34,186 nt of DNA from Gnetum montanum (lineage: Eukaryota; Streptophyta; Gnetopsida; Gnetales; Gnetaceae). Where the stretch lies: NCBI GenBank assembly GCA_015680685.1, contig MNCI01003927.1:70412-104597 (forward strand), read 5' to 3'. Position 1 is the stretch's first letter; every line of letters starts with the position of its first letter. Position numbers and translations under genes: made by a program. The notes below the pieces were generated by a model. That model had not been told where the DNA came from and made no database searches. It was given only the letters and a program-made list of their open reading frames with translations. This document shows, one piece after another, positions 1 to 12,200 of the stretch.

Positions 1-2370
1 TTGGCCTAAGGATTGCCTTGACTTGGTATTTGAGTGGGCAACTTGATTGGAGGCCGGAGGTGGGGGCAGCACCACTTGATAAGTGCCTATGGTCTACGTA
101 TCATCTATTCACCTTAGAGGTTTGGAGAAATTTAGCTCCCCTCTAAGTTGAGATGCTCCCTTAGCTTTTAATGCTTATTCAAAGACTTCGTCAAGTGACT
201 TGAAATGTCCGCCAACATAAGATAGACAGGGCATAGGTGCCTTCATTATCCTCAAAACCGGGACCCACCAAGCCCCTAAACCTGACAAGGCAACCATTGG
301 AGAACTATCAGAACTGATCATCATATCGGGAATGGCAGAGATCTGCATTGGCAGGAAGGCCTCTCCTGTTGGTGCACTTAATCAACAATCCTCCTTTCCT
401 CGACGGCTAGGAACCTAACAACCTGCTGAAAATATTTATATCTTTCTTCGGTTCATCTCCTGTTGCTTCCTATCCAAGTGATGCACCTTATCAGGGTGCA
501 TGAAGAGGGACTCTTGTCTGATGTACCTCCACATGTCCTCCCATGGGGTGTCAATGTTGATCCCCATAATGAGATACGGACAGTTACCAACGTGAAACCA
601 CATCCTGATGTTGGATATCACTGATTTAAGCCAATGTTCCTTCATGCTCCTTTCCTCCAGTGCCTCCTTTTCCCTGCGAAGCATTTCCTTCTTTTTATAC
701 TCTTGCTATTTCTCCTCCTCATTGTGTAGCTTCTCCCTTATTTCCTCTAAGGTACTATTTGTAGAGCCTTCTGAAGCTCCCTTTGATGCTTGGCGTCTTT
801 CTTCTGCTCATCTGTGCTTCAGGCCACATACCTGTTGTGGTGGGGCCACCACAGCAGCCTCGTACCATGTCATGGCTGCAAAAACGAAGGCCTTCAACAG
901 AACCTTGCCCTTGCTAGTGAGGAAACATGAGGTCCAAAAGCCAACCCTCCCCTGTAAACTATCAAGGAAGCCCGGGCAAGTGCAGACCCATTGCTAGTGG
1001 AAAATAAGAATGCCAAGGTAAGTCTCCTCCTGGTTCTCATTCCTGATTCCAGTCACACCAGTAATCATTCTCTTCTTGTCCTCCCCCATTTGGATGAAGT
1101 GGGCAGCGAACTTGGAACAGTTAACATCCTGTCTGAGTTCAACGCTCATCCTATGCAAGGCCTTCTTGATAGCATTTGCCTATAGCACTGTGGCCTTGGT
1201 AGTTAGGATAGTGTCATCAACATAATGACTCGCAATATAGGTGATTCCTTCAACCTCCAATTTCTTGACCCCTCCACCATAGAGTAGGTGTTCATGCAGT
1301 CCATAGCAAGAATGAATAAGTATGATGAAAGACGATTACCTTGTCGTAGTCCTCTCTAGGGGGAGAATCCCCATAGCTCTCCATTAAAGTCAAAGGAGAA
1401 GGCTCTAGAACTTTGCATCTACAAGCAAAGACTCACAAATTCTTGTTCAACATAGTATGACCTAGGGCATTCTAATCCATAGTGTTGTATGCTTTCATGT
1501 TTTCTAGTTTAAGGAACATACTCGAAAAAGCCGTTCTCTGTGTAGAGTGCATGATCTCATGGAGATGCAGGATCTGGTCTTGTATGTACCTTCCGTTGAC
1601 AGCCAACCAAACCAAGCATCAATGGCTATAGCGTCCGGACTAGGATCTTGGCAAAGATACATAACAGGGTGTTACAAACCCCAATGGGTTGGAAGTCAGT
1701 GGGTCTGGTTGGGGAGTTGGTCTTGGAGATTGACACAATTGATGAGTAGTTGATTTCTTTCCGAACTTGGCCCCATCTGAGCATGAGGTTGAATGCATCA
1801 ACCAAGTGATGGCCCACTTCCTCAAAGAACTCCACAAAGAACTCAACCAGCCACCCATACAGCCTAGGTTCTTTCCCTATCTTCATCAGGAAGATAGCCT
1901 CACAGATCTTTGATTTAGAAATTGGTTGGATCAATCTATGGTTTCCCTCCTATGTGAGTACCTTTCTTATTGAGATAGTATCAAGGAGACATCCTGTTTC
2001 TTCCAAATGTCCTCTCAAAATTGCTGCATTCTTTGGGTGTTCATGTTTGGGTCTATGATGCACTTCTCCCCTTCCACCAAGACCTCAATGCTCTTGGCCC
2101 TCTTTGCCACAGTGGCAGTAGCAAAGAAGAACTAGTTGTTATAGTCCCCTTCCATTAGCCATTGAACTTGGGATCGCTCTTTCTAGTACATGTCCTCATC
2201 CTTGGTGAGCCGCTGGAGCTCTCGAAGGGTTTCAGTTTCTTTTATTAGGAGGTGTTGACGCTACTACGACTTTTGGATACAATCAAGCTTGTTCGTTTGC
2301 TGTTGCTTTAAAAATCTGAAGCTATACTTATCCTGTTTGTCTTTGTCAAGGCTGAAGTTATGGCTCAAGG
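1..2370 (-). mobile_element. Decayed 5'-truncated LINE (non-LTR retrotransposon), reverse transcriptase part
   Basis: On the minus strand, reading down from about 2370, the frame shows the usual plant LINE ORF2 order. First comes the pre-RT linker (MY-KERSQVQWLMEGD, about 2190-2140), then RT palm segments: VEFF/VDAFNLMLRWGQ and KEIN...PTRPTDFQPIGVCNTL (about 1850-1640), YIQDQILHLHEIMHS (about 1590-1540), GLRQGNRLSSYLFILAMD (about 1365-1310) and the catalytic box HYVDDT (about 1225-1207, in place of F/YADD). A thumb-like stretch with YLGI follows (about 1020-1009). Several TAG/TGA/TAA codons and at least two frame changes make it dead. No endonuclease domain is seen above 2370, which fits 5' truncation during target-primed insertion; the 3' end lies beyond base 1. 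It is probably inside an upstream intron of the callose synthase gene, antisense to it. The order assignment is solid; the exact clade is not. Confidence 0.85.
400..800 (-). pseudogene. Coiled coil plus J-domain-like tail in frame with the LINE reverse transcriptase
   Basis: Below the RT thumb (which ends about 840) the same minus frame continues without an indel from about 1200 to 436 through a Glu/Lys-rich segment (LEEIREKLHNEEEK, about 750-705) with coiled-coil character. It then enters a segment with CPYLIMGI, DTPWEDMWRYIRQESLF and MHPDKVHHL (about 580-465). This matches the J-domain plan of the DnaJ/Hsp40 family: a D/PYxxLG-type start, a basic helix II ending in YR-like residues, the HPDK loop, and a following charged helix. 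The frame ends at 436; one frame over, a helix-like stretch (KYFQQVVRFLAVEERR) continues to about 370. Stops at roughly 804 and 706 are TAG or TGA. It could be a captured host exon, a genuine ORF2 C-terminus of this LINE family, or a chance resemblance; the HPDK tetrad in register with the flanking helices makes chance less likely. Confidence 0.5.
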
Positions 2371-2601
2371 CAATAAAAATAATTTGTTGGAATGATGAGT
2401 TAGAGTTGAGAGATATTTAACTAAGCTTATTATTTGATCGAATATATGTGAGAAATAAGTGCTCATCAAGTTGGTGGATTTGTCGAGTATTTGTTAGAAT
2501 TGACATGTTAATGGGATAGTAAGATGTGAGGTGATGTGAGACCTTCTTGAGCTAATCAATTTGTTAGGTATTAGGTCAAAGTTAGAAGTTCATGGGGTTA
2601 A
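2371..2601. other. Non-coding spacer between LINE and minisatellite
   Basis: No coding signal or RNA gene is seen. A weakly related flank of the following minisatellite may begin about 2525 (a GAGATGTGAGGTGATG stretch resembles the repeat start). Presumably intronic DNA of the callose synthase gene. Confidence 0.4.
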
Positions 2602-2990
2602 GAATTGCAAGGCAATATCAAACTGTGTCGAGTTGGCAGTTAAGGATAAGAGCTTTGACAAAATGCCATGTTGACAAGGTCCAAGAGTGCGAGGCAATGT
2701 TGAACTATATTGAGTTGGCACTTAAGGATAAGAATTTGACAAAAGTGCCATGTCGATAGGGGCAGAGAGTGTGAGGCAATGCCTAAGTGTATGGAGTTAA
2801 CAGACAAGGACAAGAAATCTAACAAAGGTGTCACATCAGTATGGTCAGAGAATGTGAGGCGATGTTGAACTATGGTGAGTTAGTGGACAAGGACAAGAAA
2901 TTTGACTAAAGTGCCATGTTCACGAGGTCAGAGAGCATGAGATGATGCCAAATTGCATGAAGTTGGTGAATAAGGATAAGAAGATTACAG
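2602..2990. repeat. 83-bp minisatellite, about five diverged units
   Basis: Units begin at about 2602, 2685, 2767, 2850 and 2933, a period of 82-83 bp; the last is partial. Each unit carries the order GAxTGxGAGGCxATG, then GAGTTxxxxxxxAAGGAxAAGAA, then TTTGACxAAAxTGCCATG, then a GGTCAGA-like end. Units differ at many positions, so the array is old. Reading it in any frame gives scattered stops, so it is not a protein repeat. Confidence 0.85.
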
Positions 2991-5520
2991 GAAACTCACT
3001 GACTCTACCATGTATTGCTGAAGTAAATGTTGAAATGATTGGATTGCATGTTACTTGTCTCATGCTTGCCTTTTTAGTTGCAATCTATCCCCCTTCTCTG
3101 GCTGTAACAACACATTTATTAGGACCAAAAGGAGTCCTGTGAAAGGTCAAGGGGCATGACGATTTATTTGTTTTGAATAACCATAAATTAAGCCTTTTGC
3201 TTTTGGTGTTAATTAGTTTATTGTGGATTCAAAATGACTTATGCTGTCAAGTTTTTGGACCAATTATTTAACTTAAATTGTCGATTTGTGTCATCTTTTA
3301 ATGGACATGATGTTTGATTCTTGACTTGGGAAACATCTCTATTAGGCTTTAGATGTAAAGCTTAAATATAATAACGCCTTGCTTGCAGAATAGTCATAAT
3401 TTTGACTTAGGAAAAGATTATTTAACTTTACAACAAAGCGTGAGACGGAATGGGCAAGAGATATGAACAAACAATTAAAGATAAAAATCTTTATTCTTTG
3501 ACTATTCTGTCCACAAAGATGGGATTCAAGAAGTAAAAGATTATCTTTATTAGATAAATGTCACATTACAAAATTTGGCCATTGCTCAATGAGTGCTATA
3601 ATTTTCACTGATTTAAAGGATGCACGTTTGAGCTAAGAGACAGTTGTTATCCATGTACTGTAATAAGTATCCATGTTCATTGAAATGCAGAGATGTGTCC
3701 AAAATACGTACAGCATGAAAATTATTATTAATTAAATGATTTATCAAAAATAATAGCAATCAAATTTCTAAAAATAAGTTTGTGATCAACTATAATTAAA
3801 TCGTTGGTGTGCATCATTATCTTGGTACCTTTATTCCAACCACCTGCTTGAACCTGTTTAAGGTAGGCAAAGGATTTGACAATGATAATTTTTTATAGCT
3901 GGCTGTTTACCTAATGGTATAGTCCTTCATATTTTTTTACCATGCCCTCAAGGTGGTTGTGTGTCACCAACAAATTAATAGGAATCTAAACTTAATTAGA
4001 TTCTTTTATAAATTTGAGGGCAAACTCAGGGAGGAGGTCCACTGCTGTTTCCTCTATCACAAGCTAAGCCTTTCTGCAAATGTGCTAGAGAAGGCTTCCT
4101 CTCACTGGCTTGACATGGAGCAGGGATGCCTTGGACAATTCCCGGGCCAGCTTTGCACAGGAAATGGAACAACCAACGTTTGGCTTCTATAGCATACCCA
4201 TGGTTTTGATGAAATCATGTGTGCTAAATGGAAAGTCGTAGGCCAAATTATTGTTTACTTATTTGTGTTAAGCAAAACAAATTGTAGGGTGGTGATTTGG
4301 TTCGACAAACATTATCCATGAAACTTGATTGCAATGAAATTTGATTGGTTTGCATATTCATTGGTTTGTGCATGATCTCTAAATTCTAGGAGTTTATGGA
4401 CCAACTTTGGTATGAGAAAATTATTTTATCATAAATATGTAAAATCGAAATAAATATTTTTATGAACTGCGGTTTACCTTATGTATTTTCAAGAATCTGG
4501 ATATAATTTTTCATCATCATCCACGATATTCAGATGAGTTTTATCATTTGTGCAGCTAATTTTATACAACTTGTTACATGATGATGCCCTAGTAACCTCA
4601 GGTATGGTCACACCCCAGTTTGTCTTGTATTTCTTGAAGAGTGTGTCTGTTGCTTGTTACAGGAGCTTCTGTGCTATGTGGCAGTTGCGTCACTGCTTTT
4701 CATGGTAGCTTATTAGGGTTGCTATTACTTGACTAGGTTCCAAGATTTGTGACAACCAATCCGATGAGTCTAGGTGGGACCCATTCCAGATTATAAAAAG
4801 CATTTCTTTCTCTTATTTATTCTTTTAGCCATGTTGAACTTCTAACCTATTCCATGATGTTGCATCTCATGAATGAGGTGTTGGCAATTTATTAATGATG
4901 CTAAAATAATCCACTGCAATTTCTTTGTATTTTGAGAATTGTTTCTGAATGATTAGTTTGATGTTTATCACAATGAACAACATGGGCTGCAACTTTGTCA
5001 TATTGAGTATCACAGTTACTCCAATCCTGATATAATCGTGACACCTTTCTTATTTGTGCAAGCGTTCTTGTAGTGACACACTTCCTGTCAAAGTTAAAAG
5101 TTTGGGATTTTCTCAATACTGTTAAGTTTTTCAACAGGTTGTTCAGTTAGATTCAATGAATTGAAAATTTCTAGCATTGGTGGTGACTGCTATTTATGAA
5201 GATGATATTTGGTTAGAATATTAGCGGCGTTCCTCTTACATACATTTGGTTGAAGTGGTAGAGATTTGTTCCAGCCTCAGAGATAGGGGTGTTAAGGGTA
5301 TTGTAACCAAATTGTTCCATTTCAAGACTAATATTCTATTCAACTGTCCTAAATTATGCATATAGCGGGAGAGGTAGCAATGCAAGGTAGAAACTAGCAA
5401 AACTTTTCATGGTATCTCATTTTTTGGGGGTTTGATTTAATAGTGTTTCAGAAACCTATACCTCATCAAAGGGTTGAGGACTGTCAATTGTGTTCAGTCA
5501 TAGGAGTTGATGGTACAATG
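2991..5520. other. Gene-free AT-rich stretch, probable callose synthase intron
   Basis: I looked for the exon that should precede 5828 (callose synthases have an FxNSLFM.MP...MxSFS-type segment there) and did not find it. Only short unsupported frames occur, such as 3953-4192, which matches nothing I know. Some segments may be worn transposon remnants, but I cannot name them. If the gene is intact, the intron before exon 5828 is longer than 5.8 kb. Confidence 0.55.
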
Positions 5521-5690
5521 CCTGCATGCACACACACGCACACATGCACCCACACATGAACATGCGTGCGCGCACACACACACACATGCACCCACACATG
5601 AACATGCGTGCGCACACANATGCATGCACACACACACATGCACCCACACATGAACATGCGTGCGCACACACAGACAGACAGACAGGAATG
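5521..5690. repeat. Compound CA/CG-rich repeat with a 28-bp core present three times
   Basis: The core CATGCACCCACACATGAACATGCGTGCG (split here as CATGCACCCACACATG and AACATGCGTGCG) starts at about 5543, 5584 and 5637 and is joined by (CA)n runs of different length; a (CAGA)n tail follows at about 5668-5683. The tract is mostly alternating purine-pyrimidine, including GCGTGCGCGCACACAC, a sequence class known to favour Z-DNA. It ends about 140 bp before the exon acceptor at 5827. The N at 5620 lies inside it, so copy number is uncertain. Open frames across it on both strands are low-complexity artefacts. Confidence 0.9.
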
Positions 5691-5827
5691 AAAAATAATG
5701 GTTTATATAATCGACTTGCTATTAAATTTGTATGCTTTATCTTATTTTCTGGCTTTTGAAAATTATAGTTTTTATTTGTTACATTCGTATATTTTCTTGA
5801 GAATAATGATTCTGTATTTTGTAACAG

Positions 5828-8800
5828 TGTGCTAACTCCTTATTATGATGAAGACGTATTGTACTCTCAGTCGGAACTCTGGGATGAGAATGAAGATGGT
5901 GTCTCAATTCTTTTCTATTTGCAGAAAATTTATCCAGGTCAATTTGTGGACTGTAACTCATTATGTGTCTTCAAGTTGGTACTGTGGAAGCTTAGGCCAA
6001 GTTGTGGTTATTTAATGTTTTTAATTTTGTTTTTTCTTTTTATTTTTGTATATTAGATGAATGGAAAAATTTCATTGAGCGCATAGAATGTGAAAATGAG
6101 GAGGAGATCTTAGGAAACCCAGAACTGGTGGCCTTTCTTCGACTTTGGGCATCATATCGGGGCCAAACTCTTGCAAGGACAGGTTGATTTTAAGCAATAT
6201 CTTGTGTTTCTAGACACATGAAATGTAATTATTATTATTTTTGTATCATTTTCTGATATTTGATATGCGCATGTTTTATGTAACGAGGCAGTGAGAGGAA
6301 TGATGTATTATAGAAAGGCATTGGAACTTCAGTCGTATTTGGATATGGCAAATGTTGATGGTATGAAATATGAAATTTTATGTTCATTGCAGTGGGTTAG
6401 TTTTGTCACTCATGGGATTAATATTCATTAAATTTTTGTTAGACGAGTGTAATTCCTGCGTCATATATTTTATTCATTTTGAGAGTTCCTGCCTCTATAT
6501 GCATGTTGCATCATTATGCTCTCTTGCAGCATGCAACATTTAACGGAGAAACAGCTTTAAGATTTTAACTTTGTGAAATGCGAATGCATTCATTATGTCT
6601 GTATGAGGATTCATTGGAAATTGCAGTATAATGAGATTCTTATTTGCTTTATTTTGTGTATAGCATTATTTACACTGTTGCTTAAGAGCAATATCTAAGT
6701 AGTCTTCATTCATATCAATATGAACTAACATTAGTTGTATATTAATATCTAGCTATAGGAATTCTATTCTCTGCTTGATGATCGGCCATCACCATCAGAA
6801 TAATCTTTATTTTTTATCTTCATTTTTAAATAAATGAAATTCAATAATATCTTAACACATTTGATAGCAATGGCAACATCGTATTTGGTACAGTTCAATA
6901 GTTAGGGTTCCTGACTAGTTACAGTAATAGACATTTTATTAAAAATGTGTTTAGAGTAACTACAGTATTTTGTGAGTTGGGGTGGTTGAGTGAGGCGGGG
7001 AGTGTGGGCCAACTGGGTTTGCACTGATGAAATCGTGGTTCTTATAAATGATTATTCTTAACACCATCAGAAAGGGCTTGCAGTGCATCGTTTGTGATCA
7101 AATTGGCTAGGCAAAAAACGAGGGTCATTGAACCAAGTAATGACTCCTTCAAAGAAAGATGTATACTCCAGGGATATAAATTTGTCTTAAAAGTTCTATC
7201 TCCCTCTCCCCAGCAAGTAAGGTCTTGTAAAGATCAAATTTAAGTTCTATGCATGACAAGTAGGCCAATGCTTTCCTCTAAAATTCAGGTTTGTCTGTTG
7301 CTACTTTGTTTTAGGAGGTCTTGAAGGTTAATTTTATGCTATTGGGGGACCAAATATTAGTCTAAGTTTTTCAATATGTTGGTTAAATGGTTAATACTGT
7401 GGATCCCAGTTGGCTACCATTAGTCATTTCTTGTTCAAGCATATCCTAGGTTGTCTACTATTAGCATTTCTACAGTATGTAGGCAGACAATGGTTGCATT
7501 ATTACTGAATTGAGTGTGGTAGTTAGCTAGTTGTTAGGTGGTTTGGGCAAGCTGCTAATTGACAGCACTGTTGCATAATTGTTTGGTTCCATTATTCTGG
7601 GATTACATGAGGGTACAGGGATGTTAAAGCTTAGCAATTTGATATATCATGGTCTGCATCATTAATATGGTTGATGTTTGGCCTTTGTATTATTGATGTG
7701 ATATCTTTGCCCTTGTTCTGTAGATCTTTTGAAGGGATACAAGGCACTGGAGCAGGCGGAAGATGAAAAAGCAAGTGGGCATTCTTTATGGACACAAGCA
7801 CAAGCCGTTTCTGACATGAAATTTACATATGTTGTGTCATGCCAAAAATATGGTATACAAAAAAGAGCTAATGATAAACGTGCCAATGATATTTTAGGTC
7901 TCATGCTGAAGTGAGTTGAACGCTAAAATCATGTTTTAGTGTATATTTTGTATTGTATATTGTTTAACAAATAACAATTTTGAAATGTGTTTTGTATTTT
8001 GCAGGTACCCCTCTTTAAGGGTTGCATACATTGATGAAATAGAGGATACTGAGAAGGATAATAAGCAAAAGAGCTACCATTCTGTTCTTGTACGAGGTGG
8101 TAATAGTTTAGATCAGGTAAATTATTTTTCTTTTTAAAACCATATAAATAAATAAACTAACAAACAAAACATACAATTGCATTACAGAAACAGATATCTT
8201 TGGGATTTCTCCGTTTGTTTTAAACATTCTATACCTGGAAGCGTTATCTGGAGATTTCAATTTTTGCCTCAGAATACGATGGTTTATTAGTTTGATTATC
8301 TTCCCAATTGGATTTTTATACCATTTATTAATTGATGAAATTTTATATCATGTTTTAGATGTTTATCCTGTGGTATTGTTGAATGACAGGTGTTGTGTGT
8401 GAAACTCTGTATTGGCTACGTGTAAATATGATTTTTTCAGAAAAAATGTTGTAGAAGCGTTGTTTTTGTGGTCTTTACTGTTTTGTCAAGTGCACAAGCT
8501 TCCAAATAGCTTATATTCTTGTGTAGTTTAACTACACGGTTTTTGTTCTTTTGCAAGCATGGTTATTTCATTGCTTGAGGCTGCCTTGAAGATGGTCAGC
8601 ACTTGCCTTGATTTGTGCAGGAAATTTACCGCATCAAACTACCTGGGCCACCTGTACTTGGAGAGGGAAAACCAGAAAATCAGAACCATGCTATTATTTT
8701 TACTCGTGGAGAGGCTTTGCAGACAATTGATATGAACCAGGTGACATGAACTGATCCTTGATGATTGTTGTTATTTTAGCATCAATTTTTTTTATCTTTC

Positions 8801-9242
8801 ATTTTTCGTCTACATATTACTAATATTTAGTTACTGTAGGACAACTATTTGGAGGAAGCTTTTAAAATGCGCAATCTTTTGGAGGAGTTTCTTACCAGAC
8901 ATGGTGTACGTTACCCAACTATTCTTGGCCTTAGGGAACATATTTTTACTGGAAGGTGCGTGTTTCTATCAATGTAAAGTCTAGCAACAAAGAGAACATC
9001 TGACATTGTAACTTTAAGACGTTGAAAATAGGGAACTATTTACCAATTTGTTGTTCATTTCCATTTAGAGTTTAGATAAAATCATCAAAGTTCATTATTT
9101 TAATCATTCTGAAAAGCCTTTTGTAAGACATTCTGCACTGGTATGACTTTGGATGCAGTGTTTCATCCCTTGCATGGTTTATGTCAAATCAAGAAACCAG
9201 CTTTGTGACAATAGGTCAACGAATACTAGCAAGCCCTTTAAA
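5828..9242 (+). CDS. CalS: Callose synthase exon block 1 (eight exons, catalytic domain core)
   Basis: This block holds the first part of the glucan synthase domain. Exon 5828-5937 starts with the third base of a codon after acceptor TAACAG and gives [13 protein letters not shown]. 6057-6182 and 6292-6360 give the [10 protein letters not shown] and [20 protein letters not shown] segments. 7724-7910 gives [18 protein letters not shown] and the VSCQKYG segment. 8005-8116 gives [11 protein letters not shown]. 8621-8740 (exactly 40 codons) gives [20 protein letters not shown] to TIDMNQ. 8840-8955 gives [17 protein letters not shown]. 9159-9242 gives [19 protein letters not shown]. Introns are 119, 109, 1363, 94, 504, 99 and 203 bp, all GT-AG. 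Small exons with conserved junctions are typical of the many-exon callose synthase genes. Confidence 0.95.
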
Positions 9243-12200
9243 GTAAGCCTTCTTTAACTTGTATTCACTTCCAAGTGACTTTGATAATTGTTCTATCCTT
9301 TAAATTTAGCAGTTGATATACTTTTTAACTTTGGTTTTTTTTTATAATTAAGTTGGCATGATCTGCTTTTTTTGCTTATCTGATAAGTTACTAAAGTATT
9401 TTCTATCATGTCCAAGACTTCAGGATCTGTTGGATCAGTTAAATTTCAGTCATGATATGATGTACAATGCTTGTACATCTCATTATAACTCACTGAGATT
9501 GAATCTTTGCTTGTAATACGCAAGGCGTAAGCCTCAACCAACAACTTATCCCTGAATGATAATTGAAGAGATAACTTGAGCTTTCTAAAACAAGAGCACA
9601 TTTGAATAATTTGCTTCGTTGAATGATTATTTGTTACAATTTACCATGTAAATTATAAAGCAATGCCAAATAACCCCTAACGTCAATTGTGAGATCAAGG
9701 GGAAAAGTACAAGGAAGGCTAGGTTGAAAACAACCAAAGACAGACGATTTCACTTTGTAAGGACTTACAAAGCGCTTCAAATGAATCAACTGTTATGTCA
9801 TCCTTTAATAAAAAAACAATCTCATCAACCATGTTGAGCTATTCAACTGGTTTAGTATAGGCTTGTCCTTCAATTATTTCTGCATATTCAACTAGCGTAT
9901 TGTTGATTGTATCTAAAGGACTTCGTTGCAATAAAATTTTGTTTTGAATCATTGCTGTGATGAGATTAGGATTTTCGGAGACACTTAGAAAGAATTTTTT
10001 TTTGAAAAAAGGGAGAATACAATGGTGGTGAGAGGACTTTCAAACATTCAAACCCCCATTCTGAATGTTTTCTTTTGGCATTGAAAACCCAAGTTATACC
10101 AGGGTATTTATAAGGATAGAAACTTGCTCTCCAGGTTTCCTTGCCTACCAAGTAATCTAGATTCTTCTAGATACTCAAGCCCCAAAAAAAGATTGATTAA
10201 AATGGGCTAGGCTTGGTTGATTCGAACTACTATCCTAACAAGTCTCAACCTTGGTTTGAAGTCCATCAAGCTCAACGATACAAATCTTCTCTAAACACCT
10301 CCTTCACAAGCTTCTAAGGGCATACTCAAGCACTGTGCATACCAATCAAATCCAAGCAGTGCTTGCACCTAAATACAAGAACTGACTTCATCAACATGAC
10401 TGCAGGATTTCTTCTGTAGCTATTTTCTTTACTGTAGTATCTCCCTTAGAAACAACTTCACGAATGAAGTGGTGTCTAACATCAATATACTCGGTCCTCC
10501 CATGATACATCTTATGTTTGGTCAGATGTATAGCACTCTGGGTATCACGAAGCACAAGAGTCACCTGCTATTGTAAGCAACCAATTAGCCTCTTTCACTG
10601 CTTCTGTAGTAGATGATTGCAAAGTAGCCTTCCAACAAATATCACAACTTCAGAGATTTAAAACATAACTCGAAAGAGACTTTCTGTCAAGATCACCAGC
10701 ATAATTAGAGTTCAGGTTGCACTTGTGCATCTTCCTAACACCAACAGGCATATCAGCGGTGCCTGGTTGCTCCTCTGTAAGAGCTTCAATTTCAAGCTCC
10801 ACCTTTTCACCAACTCCCTAGTTTGTTCTTGCATCAGGAAGCTCCTTGCTTGTGTGAGGCATAGCATTTGCTACCCTTCGAGGTTTGAAGGCTTAAAAAC
10901 AATGGAGAAGCGTGCCTGTAGAGTGCAATGGGGATAACTGAAAAGAGATGATTAAACTAGATCATCTAGTACCACATGTAGCGGGGATGACGAGTGCACA
11001 ATACAATGTGACAATACGATTCACAATGCAGGACATGCACACTATGATACCACAGCAGAATGTAATAACATGAAGGTATGAGATAAAATAGTACAATTCC
11101 ATGTCATCTATTTAACATCTGGAAAGGACCCTCTACCCATCGCACAATACATGTGTGGGATATTACATGATATGCAACAACAACAAAAAGAAAGAAAGAA
11201 AGAAAAAAGAACTAACCAAACTTAGTCGTATACCTTATGTAACTTCAGAACATTTTCATTAAATTTGATGCCCCTACTTATAATAAATTTTGGTGACTTA
11301 GGATATGGACACCCCAACCTATAATCCTTTACACTGGATGCATAACCAACGAATATGCATTCTTAGCATTGGGCTTAAGTTTGCCATCATCTACATGGGC
11401 ATATGCAGGACAACCAATTATACTTAAAGTAGAGTAATCATCAGGGTTACTTGACCATATCTCCTTTAGAGTCTTACACTCAATGACAGTGGATGGGGAT
11501 TAATTCACCAAGTAACAAGCCATGTTTGCTGCTTCTGCCTAAAATTCTTTGTATAGGCTAGTATTAGATATCAAGCACAGTGCCTTTTTAAACAATGTTC
11601 TGTTCATGCATTCTGCAACTTCATTCTACCGTGGTGTTTTTATAACTGTGCAATAACCAACAATCCCTTCATTCTTGCAGAACTCATGCCTGAGTCACAT
11701 GAATAAGCTGCTTCCACAGATCGACTTCATTTCTCAGCTTGTTACAGTGAAACCATACAAGCTGAACTGTGGCTTGGAGTTACATGATAAGATATAGATA
11801 TAACCATGCATTTCTCTATAGTATCACTGTTTCAAATTATTTTAAAACTAGCATGTGAAACGGCCTCCACTTTCTCATCGAATCAAGGCAGATATTCCAA
11901 GAACACTGACTATAACTTCCACAGCTCATTTTAAACTGTGGTTTTAAAACACTACATCACAGATCTCCATATGAGCTGTGATAGTAGTTATAGCTCACTT
12001 TTTCCTCCATGTACATTTTTATTAGTTCTGAGGCGCTTGATCTTCTTCCTTGTTTGCTTCTTAGTCAAGGTCTTCCGTTGTTTGAAGGTGACGAACACAC
12101 CATTTTTGTGCTCTAGGAGGTTTTCTTTCTTTCTTTTGTTTTTTCTTTTTGGAGAAAATCTTGGGATTATATTAACATAAAAGTATTTACAGAAACAGAG

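Noticed and set aside
608-1185. Plus-strand open frames of 129 and 64 codons.
   Set aside because: They are shadows of the minus-strand LINE frame, which has clear RT motifs.
2602-2990. A CRISPR-like array of regular repeats.
   Set aside because: The units are contiguous 83-bp tandem repeats without unique spacers, in a plant nuclear context.
3953-4192. A 79-codon plus-strand frame, considered as a missing callose synthase exon.
   Set aside because: It contains none of the residues expected before VLTPYY and has no suitable splice context.
5484-5759. Open His/Cys/Val-rich frames on both strands across the CA repeat.
   Set aside because: They are produced by the repeat itself and contain the N; no codon bias or homology.
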